A stretch of DNA of 64,000 nt from Caldilineaceae bacterium (GTDB taxonomy: Bacteria > Chloroflexota > Anaerolineae > Caldilineales > Caldilineaceae): assembly GCA_019637685.1 (NCBI GenBank), contig JAHBVF010000010.1:62001-126000 (forward strand), given 5' to 3'. How positions within the stretch are numbered: the first letter of the stretch is position 1; every line of letters starts with the position of its first letter. The translations under genes and the position numbers were made by a program. Under the pieces are notes generated by a model. The model saw only the letters and a list, made by a program, of their open reading frames with translations. It made no database searches and had not been told where the DNA came from. Positions 1-10,591 of the stretch are shown piece after piece.

Positions 1-1
1 G

Positions 2-3000
2 GCCGATCTCATCGTGGAAAATGCCGGTAGTAGCCAGCCTGTCAAGACCGGGCTGGGCCTGTCTGTGGTGCAGACCCAGCGCACCGGGACATTGACGATC
101 CAGCGCACAACCATCCGCAACAGCGCGGGGGGCGGGGTGAGTCTGACCGGCGGCAATTATGTGCTGGACAGCCTGACTGTGCAGGACAACGGCGGCACCA
201 GCATTTCTGTCAACGACGCCGCTTCGCTGGTGACCCTGGGGGACAGTACCATTCAAGGCAATCTATTCGCGGCGATTCTGCCGGCGCAGACTATTCTGCA
301 GAACAACACCTTCGCCAACAACGGCACGAATGTGATTGTCTGGATCGGCGGCGTCATCGACCGCGACCTGGTCTGGAATGTGCCGGGTATCGACGGCTAT
401 CAGATTGCGGGGACGGTGACCGTGCAGCCGGGCAATACCCTTACTGTGCCCGCGGGCACACCCGTTACCTTTATCGGGCAAAACGGCTTGATGCTGGACG
501 TGCAGGGCGCGCTCCAGGCCATGGGCACGGCGGAGCAGCCAGTGACCTTTTCGGCCCTGGGCCAGGGCAATGACCGCTTTGGCCGCATTGACCTGCGGGG
601 CAACGGCTCCCAACTGTCGAATGTGACCATTCAGGGGATGAGCGGGCAGCCCGGCGCGCTCAATATCTACGGCAACACGCCCCAGTTGGATCGGATCACA
701 GTCAGCCAGAACATCACCCACGGCATCTATGTGGAGAACGGCGGTGGGCTGGTTCTGCACAACAGCATCCTGGAGGGCAACGGCTCCTACGGCCTTTTCA
801 ACGCCACGCCCAGCCAGCCGATCGATGCCACCAACAACTATTGGGGCGCGCAATCCGGTCCCCTTCACCCCACCCTCAACCCGTCTGGCGCGGGCAATGC
901 AGTGAGCGACGGCGTACTCTTCAACCCGTGGCTGCCTGTCCCGCCGGACCAGCAGGGGACGATCCAGGACCGCACCGCGCATGATTTCAGCGAACTGCGC
1001 CTGGACGAGAACAGCGGACGCTACAGCCGCCACTATCCCGACGGCACAGTCGTTCACTTCACCGCCCAGGGGCGGCACGACTTTACCCAGACCCGTGTGG
1101 GAACCCGGATCGGATACACCTACAACGGCGACGGCTCAACGGCCACAATGGCCATCACCGCGCCGGGGGAAGCCGGGCCGGATTGGGTGTGGACATTCAA
1201 CTACAGCGGCGGCCAATTGACCGGCATTGCCGACCCCGCGGCGCGCACCACCGGCTTCAGTGTGGACGGCAAGAACCAGATGCGTCGGGTGACCTTCCCG
1301 GACGCCAGCGAGCGGGCCTTTTTCTACGACCAGCAAGGGCTGATGACCCAGCAGACCGATCAGGCCGGGGATACCACCAGCTATGCCTACGACAGCTTCG
1401 GGCGCATCCGCACAGTGAGCGAGCCGCCCCGCCCGGTTTTCGACCCGGCCACAAACACCGTCACAGTGCAGTCGGAAGTGCGCACCTTCACCCCGTCCGA
1501 CACGGCCTATCCCCTGCTCAACCAAAGCCCGGTGGGCACATCGAGCAGCCCGGCCCCGGCCCCGCCTGCCTCCACCGTGCTGATCGATCGCGTCGACTAC
1601 GGCAAGGGCACTGTCAGCGGCCACACCAACAAATGGGGGCTGTGGGACGACCGCACGGACGGCGTGGGCCGCACCAGCCGCTATAGTTGGGATGCCAACA
1701 ACAATCTGCTGGAAGAGACCCTGCCCAACGGCGACTGCGTGGCCTACACCTACGACGCCAACGGCAACCGCACATCCGTGGCCGAATTCCCCGGCGCGGA
1801 GTGCGTCCAGACCCGCTCCCAGCGCAGCCCGGACGCGGCCCGCACGTGGACCGTCACCTACGAGGCCCGCTTCGATCAGGTCAAGCAGGAGGTCGATCCC
1901 AGTGGCAATATCACAAAGTATGTGTACGACTACGAAGAGAACGCGGGGGATGTGGGCAATCTGATCCGCATGGAGTATCCCCCTGTGGCCGACGAGACCG
2001 GCACGCCCGCCACCCCCACTGTGGCGTACACCTACAACGCCCACGGCCAGGTACTCAGCGAGACCGACCCCCGGGGTGTGGTCACCCGCTACATCTACTC
2101 CGCGGGCACGGCGGACGAGGCCGACGGCGGCGCGACACCCCTCTTCCTGGCCGGTGTGACGCCCACACCCGGTCTGCTCACCCAGATCGTCGAAGACGCG
2201 GGGGGTGCGGGCGATTTGAATATCACGACGACTTTCAAAGGCTTTGACGCCGCCGGCAATCCGACGATTGTGATCGAACCCCACGGGGTCGCCTACACGA
2301 CCGTCTACGACTCGATGAACCGGCCTGTCCTGGAGACGGACCCCCTGGGTGTGGTGACCAAACGCGAGTACAACGCCCGGGGCGCGCTGGCCCGGGTGGT
2401 GGACGACTTCACCCCCACGCCCGCCGCAGGGCTGAATGTGGTCAGCGCCTTCGAGACCAATCTCTACGGCCAGATCGGGCGGGAACGGGTCGGTTTTGGC
2501 AATGCCCAGGCCGAAGACGTGCGGGGCATTGACTATTTCTATGACATCAACCGCAACCTGGCCCGCACAACCGATGTGCTGGGCAACAGCACAACGTACA
2601 CGTATGACGACGCCGATCAACAGATTTCCAGCACAGACGCCCTGGGCAATGTGACCCGCTACACCTACGACGAGCGGGGGCTGCTCGCCTCCACTACTCA
2701 CCCCGGCGGCGCGGTGGACAGGTTTGCCTACGATGGCTTTGGGCGGCTGGTGACGGAGACGATTGACGCCGGCGGTCTGGACCTGACCACCACCTACGCC
2801 TATGACGCCAACAGCAATATCACCCAGACCACCGACGCCAGCGGCACAGCCACCTGTCACACCTACGACGCCTGGGACCGTCTGGTGCGCACCCGGCGGG
2901 ATTGCGGCGGTCTCGATTTGACGACCACGTTTGTCTACGATCTGGCCGGACGGCTGGTGCAGCAGACGGATGCCAGGGGTGTGGTCAGCGTCTTCGCCTA

Positions 3001-6000
3001 TGACGACGTGGACCGGCAGACCCTGCGCCGCTACGACGACGACGGGCTGAAGATCGAGAGCCACTCCACCTACGCGGCCAACGGTGATCTCCTCAGCCTC
3101 ACCGATGGCCGGGGCACGCAGACGGTCTTCACCTACGATCCCCTCAGCCGCCTGCGCACCCAGACAGTGGACCCCGGCGGGCTGGCGCTGGTGAGCGAGC
3201 AGCGTTACGACGCGCTGGGCCGTCTGGTAGCCGGAGTGGACGCCAACGGGGAGACGACGAACTTTGCGGTCAATGCCTTTGGCGAGACGATCAGCGAGAC
3301 CGATCCCCTGGGCCATGTGACGAGCTACACCTACGATAGGGCGGGCAATCTGCTCACCGCAGCGGACCCCACGGGCATGACCCTGCGCCACCGCTACGAC
3401 GCTCTCTACCGGCGGGTGGGGCTGGTCAACGCGCTGGGGGAACAGGCCCAATACGAATACGACGGGCGGGGCAATCTGGTGGGGGAGATCGACCCCAACG
3501 GCAATGCCACTGCATACACATACGACGGCGGGCAGCGGCGCATCCGCCAGACCGACGCCCTGAGCAATACGACCACCTTTGTCTACGACGGCATGGGGCG
3601 TCTGCTCAGTGAGACCGAACCCCTGGGCACAACCCACACCTACGCCTATGACCCCCTGGGACGGCTGATCGAAGAGACGAATCCCTCGGGCGAGCGTATG
3701 CGCCACGCCTACGACGACGCAGACAACCGCACCCGCACAGTGGCCGCCATCCCCGCGGGCGGGGCAGAAAAGGACGGCCAACCCACCCAGTTCGAGTACG
3801 ACGGAGTGAGCCGTCTGACCCGGCAGATCGATCCCCTGGGCAACGCCACCGCCTACGAATACGACGCGGTCGGCAACCGCACGGCCACGGTCGATCCCCT
3901 GGGCCGCCGCACCGCTTTTGCCTATGACCCGGCCAACCGGCTGGTCACGGTGACGGATGCCCTGAATCAAACGACCACCCATGCCTATGACGCCAAAGGG
4001 CAGATCGTATCGACCACCTACGCCAACGGCGACCTGCTCACCTTCACCTACGACGCGGCTGGCCGGGAGGCCGGGGTTACGTACCCGGACAGCACCGCTA
4101 TCGCGCGCAGCTTCGACGCGGCCGGGCGGCTGACCCAGGCCACGGATCCGGCAACCGACATCCGCCTGGGCTACGACGCGGTGGGGCGGCTGACCACAGT
4201 GGACGACCGGCGCATGCAGAAGACTATCCGCTACGCCTATGACGGCACGGGCAACCGCACCCAACTCATCGGGCCGGATGGGCTGACCACCCGCTATACC
4301 TACGACGCCCTCGACCGCTTGACCCAAGTGGTCCAGGGCAGCCAGCAGATCGGATTGACCTACGACGCCAACAGCCGTCTGGTCGGGCAGCAGATGGGCG
4401 ACGGCGTGCGGATGCAGATCGACTACGACGCGGCCGGGCGTTCGGTTGGCATGGGTTACCGAGGGGCCGGCGGGGCTGTGCTGGACCAGCTCACCTACAC
4501 CTATGACGCGGCGGGCAACCGTACCCGGATCGCCTATGCCAACGGCGATGTGCTTGCCTACACCTACGACGACGCCAACCGGCTCACCGGCGAGCAGCGC
4601 ACGGGCGGGGTGAGCTACAGCCAGACATTCGCCTACGACGCCGCGGACAACCGCACCCGGCTTGTGCGGGACGGCACGACCACAACCTATCAGTACAACG
4701 CCGCCAACCAACTGACCCAAAGCAGCGGCGGCCAGAACCAGACCTACACCTACGACGCCCGCGGCCGGTTGGTGGGCATGAGCGGCGATGTCAACCGCAC
4801 CTACGCCTACAACTTCCGGGACGAAATGACCGCCGCCACCGGCCCGGACGGCAACGCCGCCTATGGATACGACGCCCTGCGCCGCCGGGTGAGCGAAACC
4901 GTCGGCGGCGTCACCACAAACTTCCTCCACGACGGCGTGGGGGTGGGCACGACTGTGCTGGCCGAGTATACGCCCGCTGGCGTACTGAAGACCGGCTACA
5001 CATTGGCCCCCTTCACCGACGGTCGTCTGGCCCGGTCTGGCTCCGATGGCGCGGGCTACTATCTCACCGACGGAACCGGCTCCACCCGCTATCTGGCGGA
5101 CAACAGCGGCGGGCTGGTCAACCGCTACGAGTACGACGCCTTTGGCCAAAGCACAGCCCGCCAGGAGAGCCTGGGCAACCCCTACCAGTTCGCCGGTCGC
5201 CGCTGGGACCCGACCGCTGACCTCTACGACAACCGCGCCCGGCGCTACAGCCCTGGCCTGGGCCGCTTTGTCCAGGCGGACCCCCTGGGCCAGGTGGAGG
5301 GACCAAACCTCTACCGCTACGCCCAGAACAATCCGGTCACCCGCGTCGATCCGCTGGGCTGGTCTTCCACCGATTGCCTCTCCATCCAGAAGGAATCTGA
5401 TGATCTGCTGGGGCTGGAGAAGTACACGCAACGCATCTCGTCCTTGCTCAAAGGCTTGCCCAGCGCGCCCTCTATCAAGGCCAAAGGAACCCTCAAAGCC
5501 CAGGCCAAAGTCTGCAATAAATGTTGCAAGAATCCCGCGGGCGGGGATTGTCCCGACTGCCCGCGCAAGGATTACGTGGGATCGGCCAGTGTCAGCGCCA
5601 GCGCGGGCATCGCCATCACCTGGCCCCTGGCCAGTATCGGTTATCAGATTCGCAGCTATAGCTTCAAATTTGGGGTGGAGGCCTATGGCAAGCTGGGCGT
5701 GACAATCGCCGGCGGCGGTGAACTGAACTACTGTTCCGGGCAGAAAAGCATCAAACTGTGTGGGACGGGCAGCGTGGCCGGCGGCGTCAAGGCGGGGCTG
5801 TTGGAGTGGCCCTTCAAGCGGGTCAAACTGAAGGCCTATGTCTATGGCGAATTGAATGGCAGTTGCTCGGTCTGTATCGGCTACTCCCTCACCCGGGGCG
5901 TCTCCCTCTACAGCGCCAAATGCCAGGCCTGCGCCGAGATCGGATATAAAGTGGAAGTGACCTTCTTCGCCGATTGGGTAAGTTATAGTAGGGAGGATAT

Positions 6001-6028
6001 ATTTGCCAAAGGTTGTATCGGCGGGTAG
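2..6028 (+). CDS. RHS/YD-repeat surface protein with beta-helix N-terminus (5' partial)
   Basis: The frame is open back to the window edge, so the true start is upstream; a GTG at 14 is only the first internal start. Numbering from that GTG, residues 1-300 are short glycine/asparagine-rich repeats typical of a right-handed parallel beta-helix. Residues about 340-1700 are dozens of RHS/YD repeats (YTYDxxGRL-type). The conserved RHS core lies at about 1720-1780 (GLGRFVQADPLG, then NLYRYAQNNPV and DPLG). The family forms a shell that encapsulates a variable C-terminal polypeptide. The tail after the core (about 220 residues) is unlike any toxin I recognise: glycine- and aromatic-rich with 13 cysteines, several in CxxC pairs. 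No small immunity gene follows. Likely secreted or surface-displayed, acting in contact interaction, adhesion or competition. Family assignment is firm; the role of the tail is unknown. Confidence 0.9.
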   Translation, partial: ADLIVENAGSSQPVKTGLGLSVVQTQRTGTLTIQRTTIRNSAGGGVSLTGGNYVLDSLTVQDNGGTSISVNDAASLVTLGDSTIQGNLFAAILPAQTILQNNTFANNGTNVIVWIGGVIDRDLVWNVPGIDGYQIAGTVTVQPGNTLTVPAGTPVTFIGQNGLMLDVQGALQAMGTAEQPVTFSALGQGNDRFGRIDLRGNGSQLSNVTIQGMSGQPGALNIYGNTPQLDRITVSQNITHGIYVENGGGLVLHNSILEGNGSYGLFNATPSQPIDATNNYWGAQSGPLHPTLNPSGAGNAVSDGVLFNPWLPVPPDQQGTIQDRTAHDFSELRLDENSGRYSRHYPDGTVVHFTAQGRHDFTQTRVGTRIGYTYNGDGSTATMAITAPGEAGPDWVWTFNYSGGQLTGIADPAARTTGFSVDGKNQMRRVTFPDASERAFFYDQQGLMTQQTDQAGDTTSYAYDSFGRIRTVSEPPRPVFDPATNTVTVQSEVRTFTPSDTAYPLLNQSPVGTSSSPAPAPPASTVLIDRVDYGKGTVSGHTNKWGLWDDRTDGVGRTSRYSWDANNNLLEETLPNGDCVAYTYDANGNRTSVAEFPGAECVQTRSQRSPDAARTWTVTYEARFDQVKQEVDPSGNITKYVYDYEENAGDVGNLIRMEYPPVADETGTPATPTVAYTYNAHGQVLSETDPRGVVTRYIYSAGTADEADGGATPLFLAGVTPTPGLLTQIVEDAGGAGDLNITTTFKGFDAAGNPTIVIEPHGVAYTTVYDSMNRPVLETDPLGVVTKREYNARGALARVVDDFTPTPAAGLNVVSAFETNLYGQIGRERVGFGNAQAEDVRGIDYFYDINRNLARTTDVLGNSTTYTYDDADQQISSTDALGNVTRYTYDERGLLASTTHPGGAVDRFAYDGFGRLVTETIDAGGLDLTTTYAYDANSNITQTTDASGTATCHTYDAWDRLVRTRRDCGGLDLTTTFVYDLAGRLVQQTDARGVVSVFAYDDVDRQTLRRYDDDGLKIESHSTYAANGDLLSLTDGRGTQTVFTYDPLSRLRTQTVDPGGLALVSEQRYDALGRLVAGVDANGETTNFAVNAFGETISETDPLGHVTSYTYDRAGNLLTAADPTGMTLRHRYDALYRRVGLVNALGEQAQYEYDGRGNLVGEIDPNGNATAYTYDGGQRRIRQTDALSNTTTFVYDGMGRLLSETEPLGTTHTYAYDPLGRLIEETNPSGERMRHAYDDADNRTRTVAAIPAGGAEKDGQPTQFEYDGVSRLTRQIDPLGNATAYEYDAVGNRTATVDPLGRRTAFAYDPANRLVTVTDALNQTTTHAYDAKGQIVSTTYANGDLLTFTYDAAGREAGVTYPDSTAIARSFDAAGRLTQATDPATDIRLGYDAVGRLTTVDDRRMQKTIRYAYDGTGNRTQLIGPDGLTTRYTYDALDRLTQVVQGSQQIGLTYDANSRLVGQQMGDGVRMQIDYDAAGRSVGMGYRGAGGAVLDQLTYTYDAAGNRTRIAYANGDVLAYTYDDANRLTGEQRTGGVSYSQTFAYDAADNRTRLVRDGTTTTYQYNAANQLTQSSGGQNQTYTYDARGRLVGMSGDVNRTYAYNFRDEMTAATGPDGNAAYGYDALRRRVSETVGGVTTNFLHDGVGVGTTVLAEYTPAGVLKTGYTLAPFTDGRLARSGSDGAGYYLTDGTGSTRYLADNSGGLVNRYEYDAFGQSTARQESLGNPYQFAGRRWDPTADLYDNRARRYSPGLGRFVQADPLGQVEGPNLYRYAQNNPVTRVDPLGWSSTDCLSIQKESDDLLGLEKYTQRISSLLKGLPSAPSIKAKGTLKAQAKVCNKCCKNPAGGDCPDCPRKDYVGSASVSASAGIAITWPLASIGYQIRSYSFKFGVEAYGKLGVTIAGGGELNYCSGQKSIKLCGTGSVAGGVKAGLLEWPFKRVKLKAYVYGELNGSCSVCIGYSLTRGVSLYSAKCQACAEIGYKVEVTFFADWVSYSREDIFAKGCIGG

Positions 6029-6101
6029 GGTCTCCCAGCCGCACGTTTAGGCATAATTCCCATTTGCTTTCCTGACCTGGCAAAGCCAGAGCCAAAGCGG
6101 G

Positions 6102-6168
6102 TTGTATACACGGATGGAAAGGAACACAGATCAAAAAAATCTGTGTTCCTTTCCATCCGTGTATACAA
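6102..6168. terminator. 30-bp perfect hairpin downstream of RHS gene
   Basis: Arms 6102-6131 and 6139-6168 are perfect inverted repeats around a 7-base A-rich loop. The arm carries the CACGGAT/ACACAGAT words that recur in other intergenic hairpins of this window, so it is both a probable transcription stop for the RHS gene and a member of a dispersed repeat family. Confidence 0.6.
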
Positions 6169-6245
6169 AAATTTCTCATTTCTTGCACAAAAGTACAAGA
6201 ACTTCACTGGTATGCGATTAATGTCAAAGTACAGAAAGGTATCCC

Positions 6246-7058
6246 GTGTCTACCGAACCAATCCTCCTCCTCGTCCGTGCCGATGACATCGGCTTTTCCC
6301 ACGCGGCCAACGAAGCCTGCATCCGCGTCTTCACCCATGGCATCTGCCGCTCGGTGGAATTGATGGCTCCCACGCCCTGGTTTCCTGAAGCGGTTAAATT
6401 GCTGAAAGCACATCCCGGCTTCGATGTGGGCGTCCATTTCACCCTGACCAGCGAGTGGGAGAACTTCCGCTGGCGGCCTCTGACTGGCCCCAGCACAGTT
6501 TCCGATGCGGATGGCTTCTTCTACCGCACTTTCCGCAAGAACGACAACTACCCGGACGAAATTACCTTCGAGCAGGGCGACTGGACACCCGCGGATGTGG
6601 AGAAGGAACTGCGGGCGCAGATTGAGCTGGTGCAGAAACACATCCCCTGGGCCAGCCACGCCACTTTTCATATGGGCGGCCTGCGCGATAATCCGGACTT
6701 TCAAGGCGTCGTCGATGGGCTGGTTGCAGAATACGGCCTGGGTGTGGATGTGAGCGGCGCTGGCTTCGAGCGCTTTCGGGCCTTTGGTGAGAATAGTCAG
6801 GCCCTTTCTTCCGAACAGAAGGTGGCAGCCCTGCGCCAGAACCTGGAAGCACTCCAGCCAGGCCGCTGGATTCACGTGGATCATCCGTGCCTGGACACCC
6901 ACGAGAGCCGGGCCGTCTGGCACGTGGGCTATGAGGGCGTGGCTGTGGACAGGCAGGGCGTGGTGGATGCCTGGACCGATGCCCGGGTGCTGGAAATTAT
7001 CGCCCAGCGGGGTATCCGTCTGGTGAGCTATGGCGATGTGAAGCGCGGCGCGCTCTGA
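6246..7058 (+). CDS. ChbG/YdjC-family carbohydrate deacetylase
   Basis: 270-residue protein of the YdjC/ChbG fold, metal-dependent deacetylases that remove N-acetyl groups from small oligosaccharides such as chitobiose. The metal-site signature is visible: tandem aspartates 13-14 in RADDIG, His64 in [12 protein letters not shown], a histidine pair in [11 protein letters not shown], and a late HPCLDTHE motif. The length is usual for the family. The GTG start at 6246 is supported by GAAAGG about seven bases upstream, and no signal peptide is present, so it is probably cytoplasmic. It stands alone between the RHS hairpin and the promoter of the malic enzyme gene. The exact sugar substrate cannot be read from the sequence. 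Confidence 0.85.
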   Translation: MSTEPILLLVRADDIGFSHAANEACIRVFTHGICRSVELMAPTPWFPEAVKLLKAHPGFDVGVHFTLTSEWENFRWRPLTGPSTVSDADGFFYRTFRKNDNYPDEITFEQGDWTPADVEKELRAQIELVQKHIPWASHATFHMGGLRDNPDFQGVVDGLVAEYGLGVDVSGAGFERFRAFGENSQALSSEQKVAALRQNLEALQPGRWIHVDHPCLDTHESRAVWHVGYEGVAVDRQGVVDAWTDARVLEIIAQRGIRLVSYGDVKRGAL

Positions 7059-7099
7059 GCGGGCATGGGCGTGTGCCAGAATTTGTAGACTCCACCCGT

Positions 7100-7128
7100 T
7101 TGCCCGGCTCTGGTTCGAGGAGTACAAT
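7100..7128 (+). promoter_or_regulatory. Putative sigma-70 promoter of malic enzyme gene
   Basis: TTGCCC (7100-7105), 17-base spacer, TACAAT (7123-7128). Predicted transcription start near 7135, leaving a leader of about 95 bases with a small GCGGGCAA/TTGCCCGC hairpin at 7133-7150 before the start codon. Confidence 0.45.
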
Positions 7129-7231
7129 AAAAGCGGGCAATCTTGCCCGCGGTTCCCCTCATCTATCGCTGCCGGTCGCGTGCAATTCTCCGGCAGTTCT
7201 GCACGATTCCCACGCTACAGGAGCGACAACG

Positions 7232-9490
7232 ATGTCAGAACTCACCAGACAGGACGCCCTGGACTACCATTCCGTAGGCCGTCCGGGCAAGCTCAAAATT
7301 GTGCCCACCAAACCCATGGACACCCAGCGTGATCTCTCCCTGGCCTATTCGCCGGGGGTGGCTCATCCCGTTCTCAGCATTGCCGACCAGCCGGAAGACG
7401 CCTTTGAGTATACGGCCAAGGGCAATCTGGTGGCGGTGATCAGCAACGGCACGGCCATTCTCGGCCTGGGCAATCTGGGCGCGCTGGCTTCCAAACCGGT
7501 GATGGAGGGCAAGGCCGTTCTCTTCAAGCGCTTTGCCGATGTGGACGTCTTTGATATTGAGGTCAACTCCACAGACCCGGACGAGATCATCCGCTTCTGC
7601 GAGATGATTGCGCCTACCTTCGGCGGTATCAATCTGGAGGATATCAAAGCGCCCGAATGCTTCAAAATTGAGCAGGAACTCCAGAAAAAAGTGAATATCC
7701 CGGTCTTTCACGACGACCAGCACGGCACGGCGATTATCTCCGGCGCGGGGCTGCTCAACGCGCTGGAAGTGGTTGGGAAGTCCTTCGCGGATGCGCGTAT
7801 CGTTATCAACGGCGCGGGCGCGTCGGCTCTTGCCTGTGCCGATTTTTATGTGGCCTTGGGTGCCAATCCTGCCAATATAATTATGTGCGACAGCAAAGGC
7901 GTCATCTACAAAGGACGCACCGCGGGGATGAACGAGTGGAAAGAGCCGCGGGCCGTGGAGACCGATGCCCGCACACTGGACGACGCGGTCAAAGGCGCGG
8001 ATGTACTCATCGGCCTTTCCGTGGCCAATAGCTTCACCCAGGAAATGATCCGTTCTATGGCGGCCAATCCTATCGTCTTTGCCATGGCCAACCCGGACCC
8101 GGAAATATCCTATGATCTGGCCATGTCGGCCCGCAGCGACACAGTGATTATGGGCACAGGCCGCAGCGATTACCCCAATCAGGTGAACAATGTGCTGGGC
8201 TTCCCCTTTATCTTTCGGGGCGCGCTGGATGTGCGGGCCACAGACATCAATATGGAGATGAAGCTGGCCGCGGCCAAAGCCCTGGCCGCGCTGGCCCAGG
8301 AAGATGTGCCCGACAGTGTGATGAAAGCCTACGATCTGGACCAGTTGCGCTTTGGCCCGGACTATATTATTCCCAAGCCGGTGGACAGCCGGGTTCTGAT
8401 GTGGGTGGCTCCCGCGGTGGCGAAGGCGGCTATGGAGAGCGGTGTGGCCCGCAAACAGATCGATCTGAACGCGTATGAGGACGAACTGGCCGCGCGCATC
8501 GGTGCTGGTTATCAGATTATGCGTTCCATGCAGGCCAAGGCCAAGGCCGACCCCAAGCGGGTGGTCTTTGCCGAGGGCGAACAGCCGAAGGTGATCCGGG
8601 CCGCGCACGCGCTGGCCAGCCAGGGCATCGCCACACCCATTCTGCTGGGGCGGCCCAGTGTGGTGGAAAAATTGTGCGCCGAATTGGCCGTGGGTTTTGT
8701 GCCGGCAATTGTCGATCCCAATGGAAGTGACAAACGGGCGGGCTACGCCGAGAAGTTCCACGAAAACCGCCAGCGCCGGGGTGTCACGCCCAGCCTGGCC
8801 CGAGACCTGCTGCGCCAACCCAACTATTTTGGACCGATGATGGTGGAGCAGGGCGACGCCGACGCCTTTGTCTCTGGCCTCACCTACAACTATCCCGAAG
8901 TGCTGCGCCCGGCCTTGCAGGTGGTCGGCTCCCATACGGACCGGGGGGTGGTCAGCGGTGTCTATCTGATGCTGGTGCAGGGGCGGCCTTATTTCTTCTC
9001 CGACGCCACAGTAAACATCGACCCGGACGCGGAGAAATTGGCCACCATTGCCATCAACGCGGCGGATGTGGCTGTGCAGTTTGATGTGGAGCCGCGCATC
9101 GCCATGCTCAGCTTCTCCAACTTTGGCAGCACCCGCCACCCCTTTTCCGACAAAGTGCGTCAGGCCACGGAGATTGTGAAATCCCGCCGCCCGGACCTGG
9201 TGGTGGATGGCGAGATGCAGGCCGATGTGGCCGTTTTTCCCGAACGCATGGCCCAGAACTTCCCTTTCAGCGCGGTGAGCGACGCCAATGTCCTCGTCTT
9301 CCCAGACCTGGCCTCGGCCAATACCGCCTACAAATTGCTCAACCGGCTGGGCGGCGCGGAGGCAATCGGCCCGATTCTGGTGGGGATGGGGCGTCCGATT
9401 CAGGTGCTGGAAACCGGCGCGGAGGTCATCGATATTGTGAATGTGGCGACGATGGCGGTGGTGGAGGCCCAGTTCAACCAGCGGGCATAG
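7232..9490 (+). CDS. maeB: NADP-dependent malic enzyme with phosphotransacetylase-like domain
   Basis: 752 residues, the usual size of MaeB. The N-terminal half is malic enzyme (oxidative decarboxylation of malate to pyruvate): [20 protein letters not shown], the catalytic [11 protein letters not shown] segment and a GAGASA dinucleotide-binding loop. From about residue 425 the protein is a phosphate acetyl/butyryltransferase-type domain (KRVVFAEGE through [10 protein letters not shown]), which in MaeB proteins is regulatory (acetyl-CoA sensing) rather than catalytic. The frame is open for 53 codons further upstream, but the ATG at 7232 is chosen because ACAGGAG sits nine bases before it and the protein then begins [10 protein letters not shown], as in homologues. 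Monocistronic, with its own promoter and terminator. It links C4 acids to pyruvate. Confidence 0.95.
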   Translation: MSELTRQDALDYHSVGRPGKLKIVPTKPMDTQRDLSLAYSPGVAHPVLSIADQPEDAFEYTAKGNLVAVISNGTAILGLGNLGALASKPVMEGKAVLFKRFADVDVFDIEVNSTDPDEIIRFCEMIAPTFGGINLEDIKAPECFKIEQELQKKVNIPVFHDDQHGTAIISGAGLLNALEVVGKSFADARIVINGAGASALACADFYVALGANPANIIMCDSKGVIYKGRTAGMNEWKEPRAVETDARTLDDAVKGADVLIGLSVANSFTQEMIRSMAANPIVFAMANPDPEISYDLAMSARSDTVIMGTGRSDYPNQVNNVLGFPFIFRGALDVRATDINMEMKLAAAKALAALAQEDVPDSVMKAYDLDQLRFGPDYIIPKPVDSRVLMWVAPAVAKAAMESGVARKQIDLNAYEDELAARIGAGYQIMRSMQAKAKADPKRVVFAEGEQPKVIRAAHALASQGIATPILLGRPSVVEKLCAELAVGFVPAIVDPNGSDKRAGYAEKFHENRQRRGVTPSLARDLLRQPNYFGPMMVEQGDADAFVSGLTYNYPEVLRPALQVVGSHTDRGVVSGVYLMLVQGRPYFFSDATVNIDPDAEKLATIAINAADVAVQFDVEPRIAMLSFSNFGSTRHPFSDKVRQATEIVKSRRPDLVVDGEMQADVAVFPERMAQNFPFSAVSDANVLVFPDLASANTAYKLLNRLGGAEAIGPILVGMGRPIQVLETGAEVIDIVNVATMAVVEAQFNQRA

Positions 9491-9508
9491 GACTCTATCT
9501 GTCACAAT

Positions 9509-9551
9509 AAAAAGAGCCGTCACCAGAAGTTCACCGGTGACGGCTCTTTTT
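9509..9551. terminator. Bidirectional rho-independent terminator
   Basis: Perfect 16-bp stem: AAAAAGAGCCGTCACC (9509-9524) with its complement (9536-9551) and an 11-base loop. The A-tract and T-tract let it work in both directions. It separates the convergent malic enzyme and transglutaminase genes and touches the stop codon of the latter. Confidence 0.85.
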
Positions 9552-10525
9552 CATTGTTGCTGCTGCATCTGCTGCTGCTGCTCGGCATCCACATCCTCCG
9601 GCGGAACCCAGCCAGTGGTGGGAATCAGCTCCTCCTCCGGTTCCGGGCGCTCGGCCAGAGAGACCTGCACGCCCACGTCCAGTTCGCTGTCGGCGTCGCC
9701 CCGAAAGACCCCTTTGGCCGGCGGCACGTCCGCATAATCCCGGCCAATGGCCACCCGAATGTGACGTCCGCACGCGATGAGGTGGTTGGTGGGATCAAAG
9801 CCGATCCAGCCCAGACCCGGTATCAGTGCCTCGGCCCAGGCGTGGGACGCGTCTTCGTCGGAGCGATCATTGGCCTCGGCCTGGTGATACAGATAGCCGC
9901 TGACATAGCGGCAGGGGATGCCCAGGCCGCGGGCCAGCGCGATAAAAATGTGGGTATAGTCCTGGCAGACGCCCCGGCGGTGGGCCAGCGCCACATCAAT
10001 GGGCGAGTCCACGGCTGTGCTGTTGGGCACGTAGTCGAAGGCGTCGTAGATACGTTGATTGATCATCAGAAGCGTGGAAAGGGGGTCGGCTTCCCGCCGG
10101 ATGTTCTCGGCCTGGGCAAAATCTGTCAGACTTTCCGTTGTCCGGGCAAAGTGGCTGGGGGCCATCCAGTCCCACAGATCGGAGCTTCGGCTGAAACTGT
10201 CCAACTCTTGCCAACTGGCAGCCGCGGTGGAGAGGCTACCCACATCCCAGGCAGACACCTCCACCAGCGAATCGGCCCGCAGGACCAGATAGCCGTGGCG
10301 ATTGGGCACAGTGAACCAGTGAACGCTGTTGCCAAAATGATCGGCGTAGGTCTGCACCCGTGCCTGGGGGCTGATGGACAGATGAAAGCTGTGGCAAATC
10401 TGCCCTTCATCCTTGCGCGGCTGCATCCGCGCTTCCATCACGCTTTCGCTGATAGAAGTGCTGTACCGGTATCTTGTGTGGTGACGGACCGAGTAGGTTG
10501 GCATAGGCATTGGCAGGAGGATCAC
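9551..10525 (-). CDS. Transglutaminase-like cysteine peptidase-fold protein
   Basis: 324 residues. An N-terminal beta domain of the bacterial transglutaminase type (YSVRHHTRYRYS) is followed by a transglutaminase/protease core with the full triad: Cys187 in RRGVCQDYTH, His228 in ASHAWAE and Asp244 in GFDPTN. The C-terminus is a Gln/Met-rich tail. It is the last gene of a minus-strand trio with an alpha-E protein and a circularly permuted ATP-grasp protein, a widespread association thought to make or process a peptide-like product. The start is uncertain: GTG at 10525 or ATG at 10510/10504, none with a convincing ribosome site. Substrate unknown. Confidence 0.85.
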   Translation of the reverse strand: MILLPMPMPTYSVRHHTRYRYSTSISESVMEARMQPRKDEGQICHSFHLSISPQARVQTYADHFGNSVHWFTVPNRHGYLVLRADSLVEVSAWDVGSLSTAAASWQELDSFSRSSDLWDWMAPSHFARTTESLTDFAQAENIRREADPLSTLLMINQRIYDAFDYVPNSTAVDSPIDVALAHRRGVCQDYTHIFIALARGLGIPCRYVSGYLYHQAEANDRSDEDASHAWAEALIPGLGWIGFDPTNHLIACGRHIRVAIGRDYADVPPAKGVFRGDADSELDVGVQVSLAERPEPEEELIPTTGWVPPEDVDAEQQQQMQQQQ

Positions 10526-10591
10526 TGAATGGGGAATGCGGCGCGGACCGTTCCTCCCGCGGCGGCTCTTTCCGTCATTCCGTCGCTCCTC

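Noticed and set aside
2600..5000. CRISPR-like repetition
   Set aside because: Periodic similarity is imperfect, in frame and coding (YD repeats); no constant repeat with variable spacers. The same applies to the peptidase WN repeats at 52970-53070.
1136..5431. 1431-residue open frame antisense to the RHS gene
   Set aside because: Low-complexity mirror of GC-rich YD repeats; no domain, and the sense strand has unmistakable RHS sequence.
7235..9523. 762-residue open frame antisense to the malic enzyme gene
   Set aside because: Sense strand is clear MaeB; the antisense product is His/Arg-rich and shows no family.
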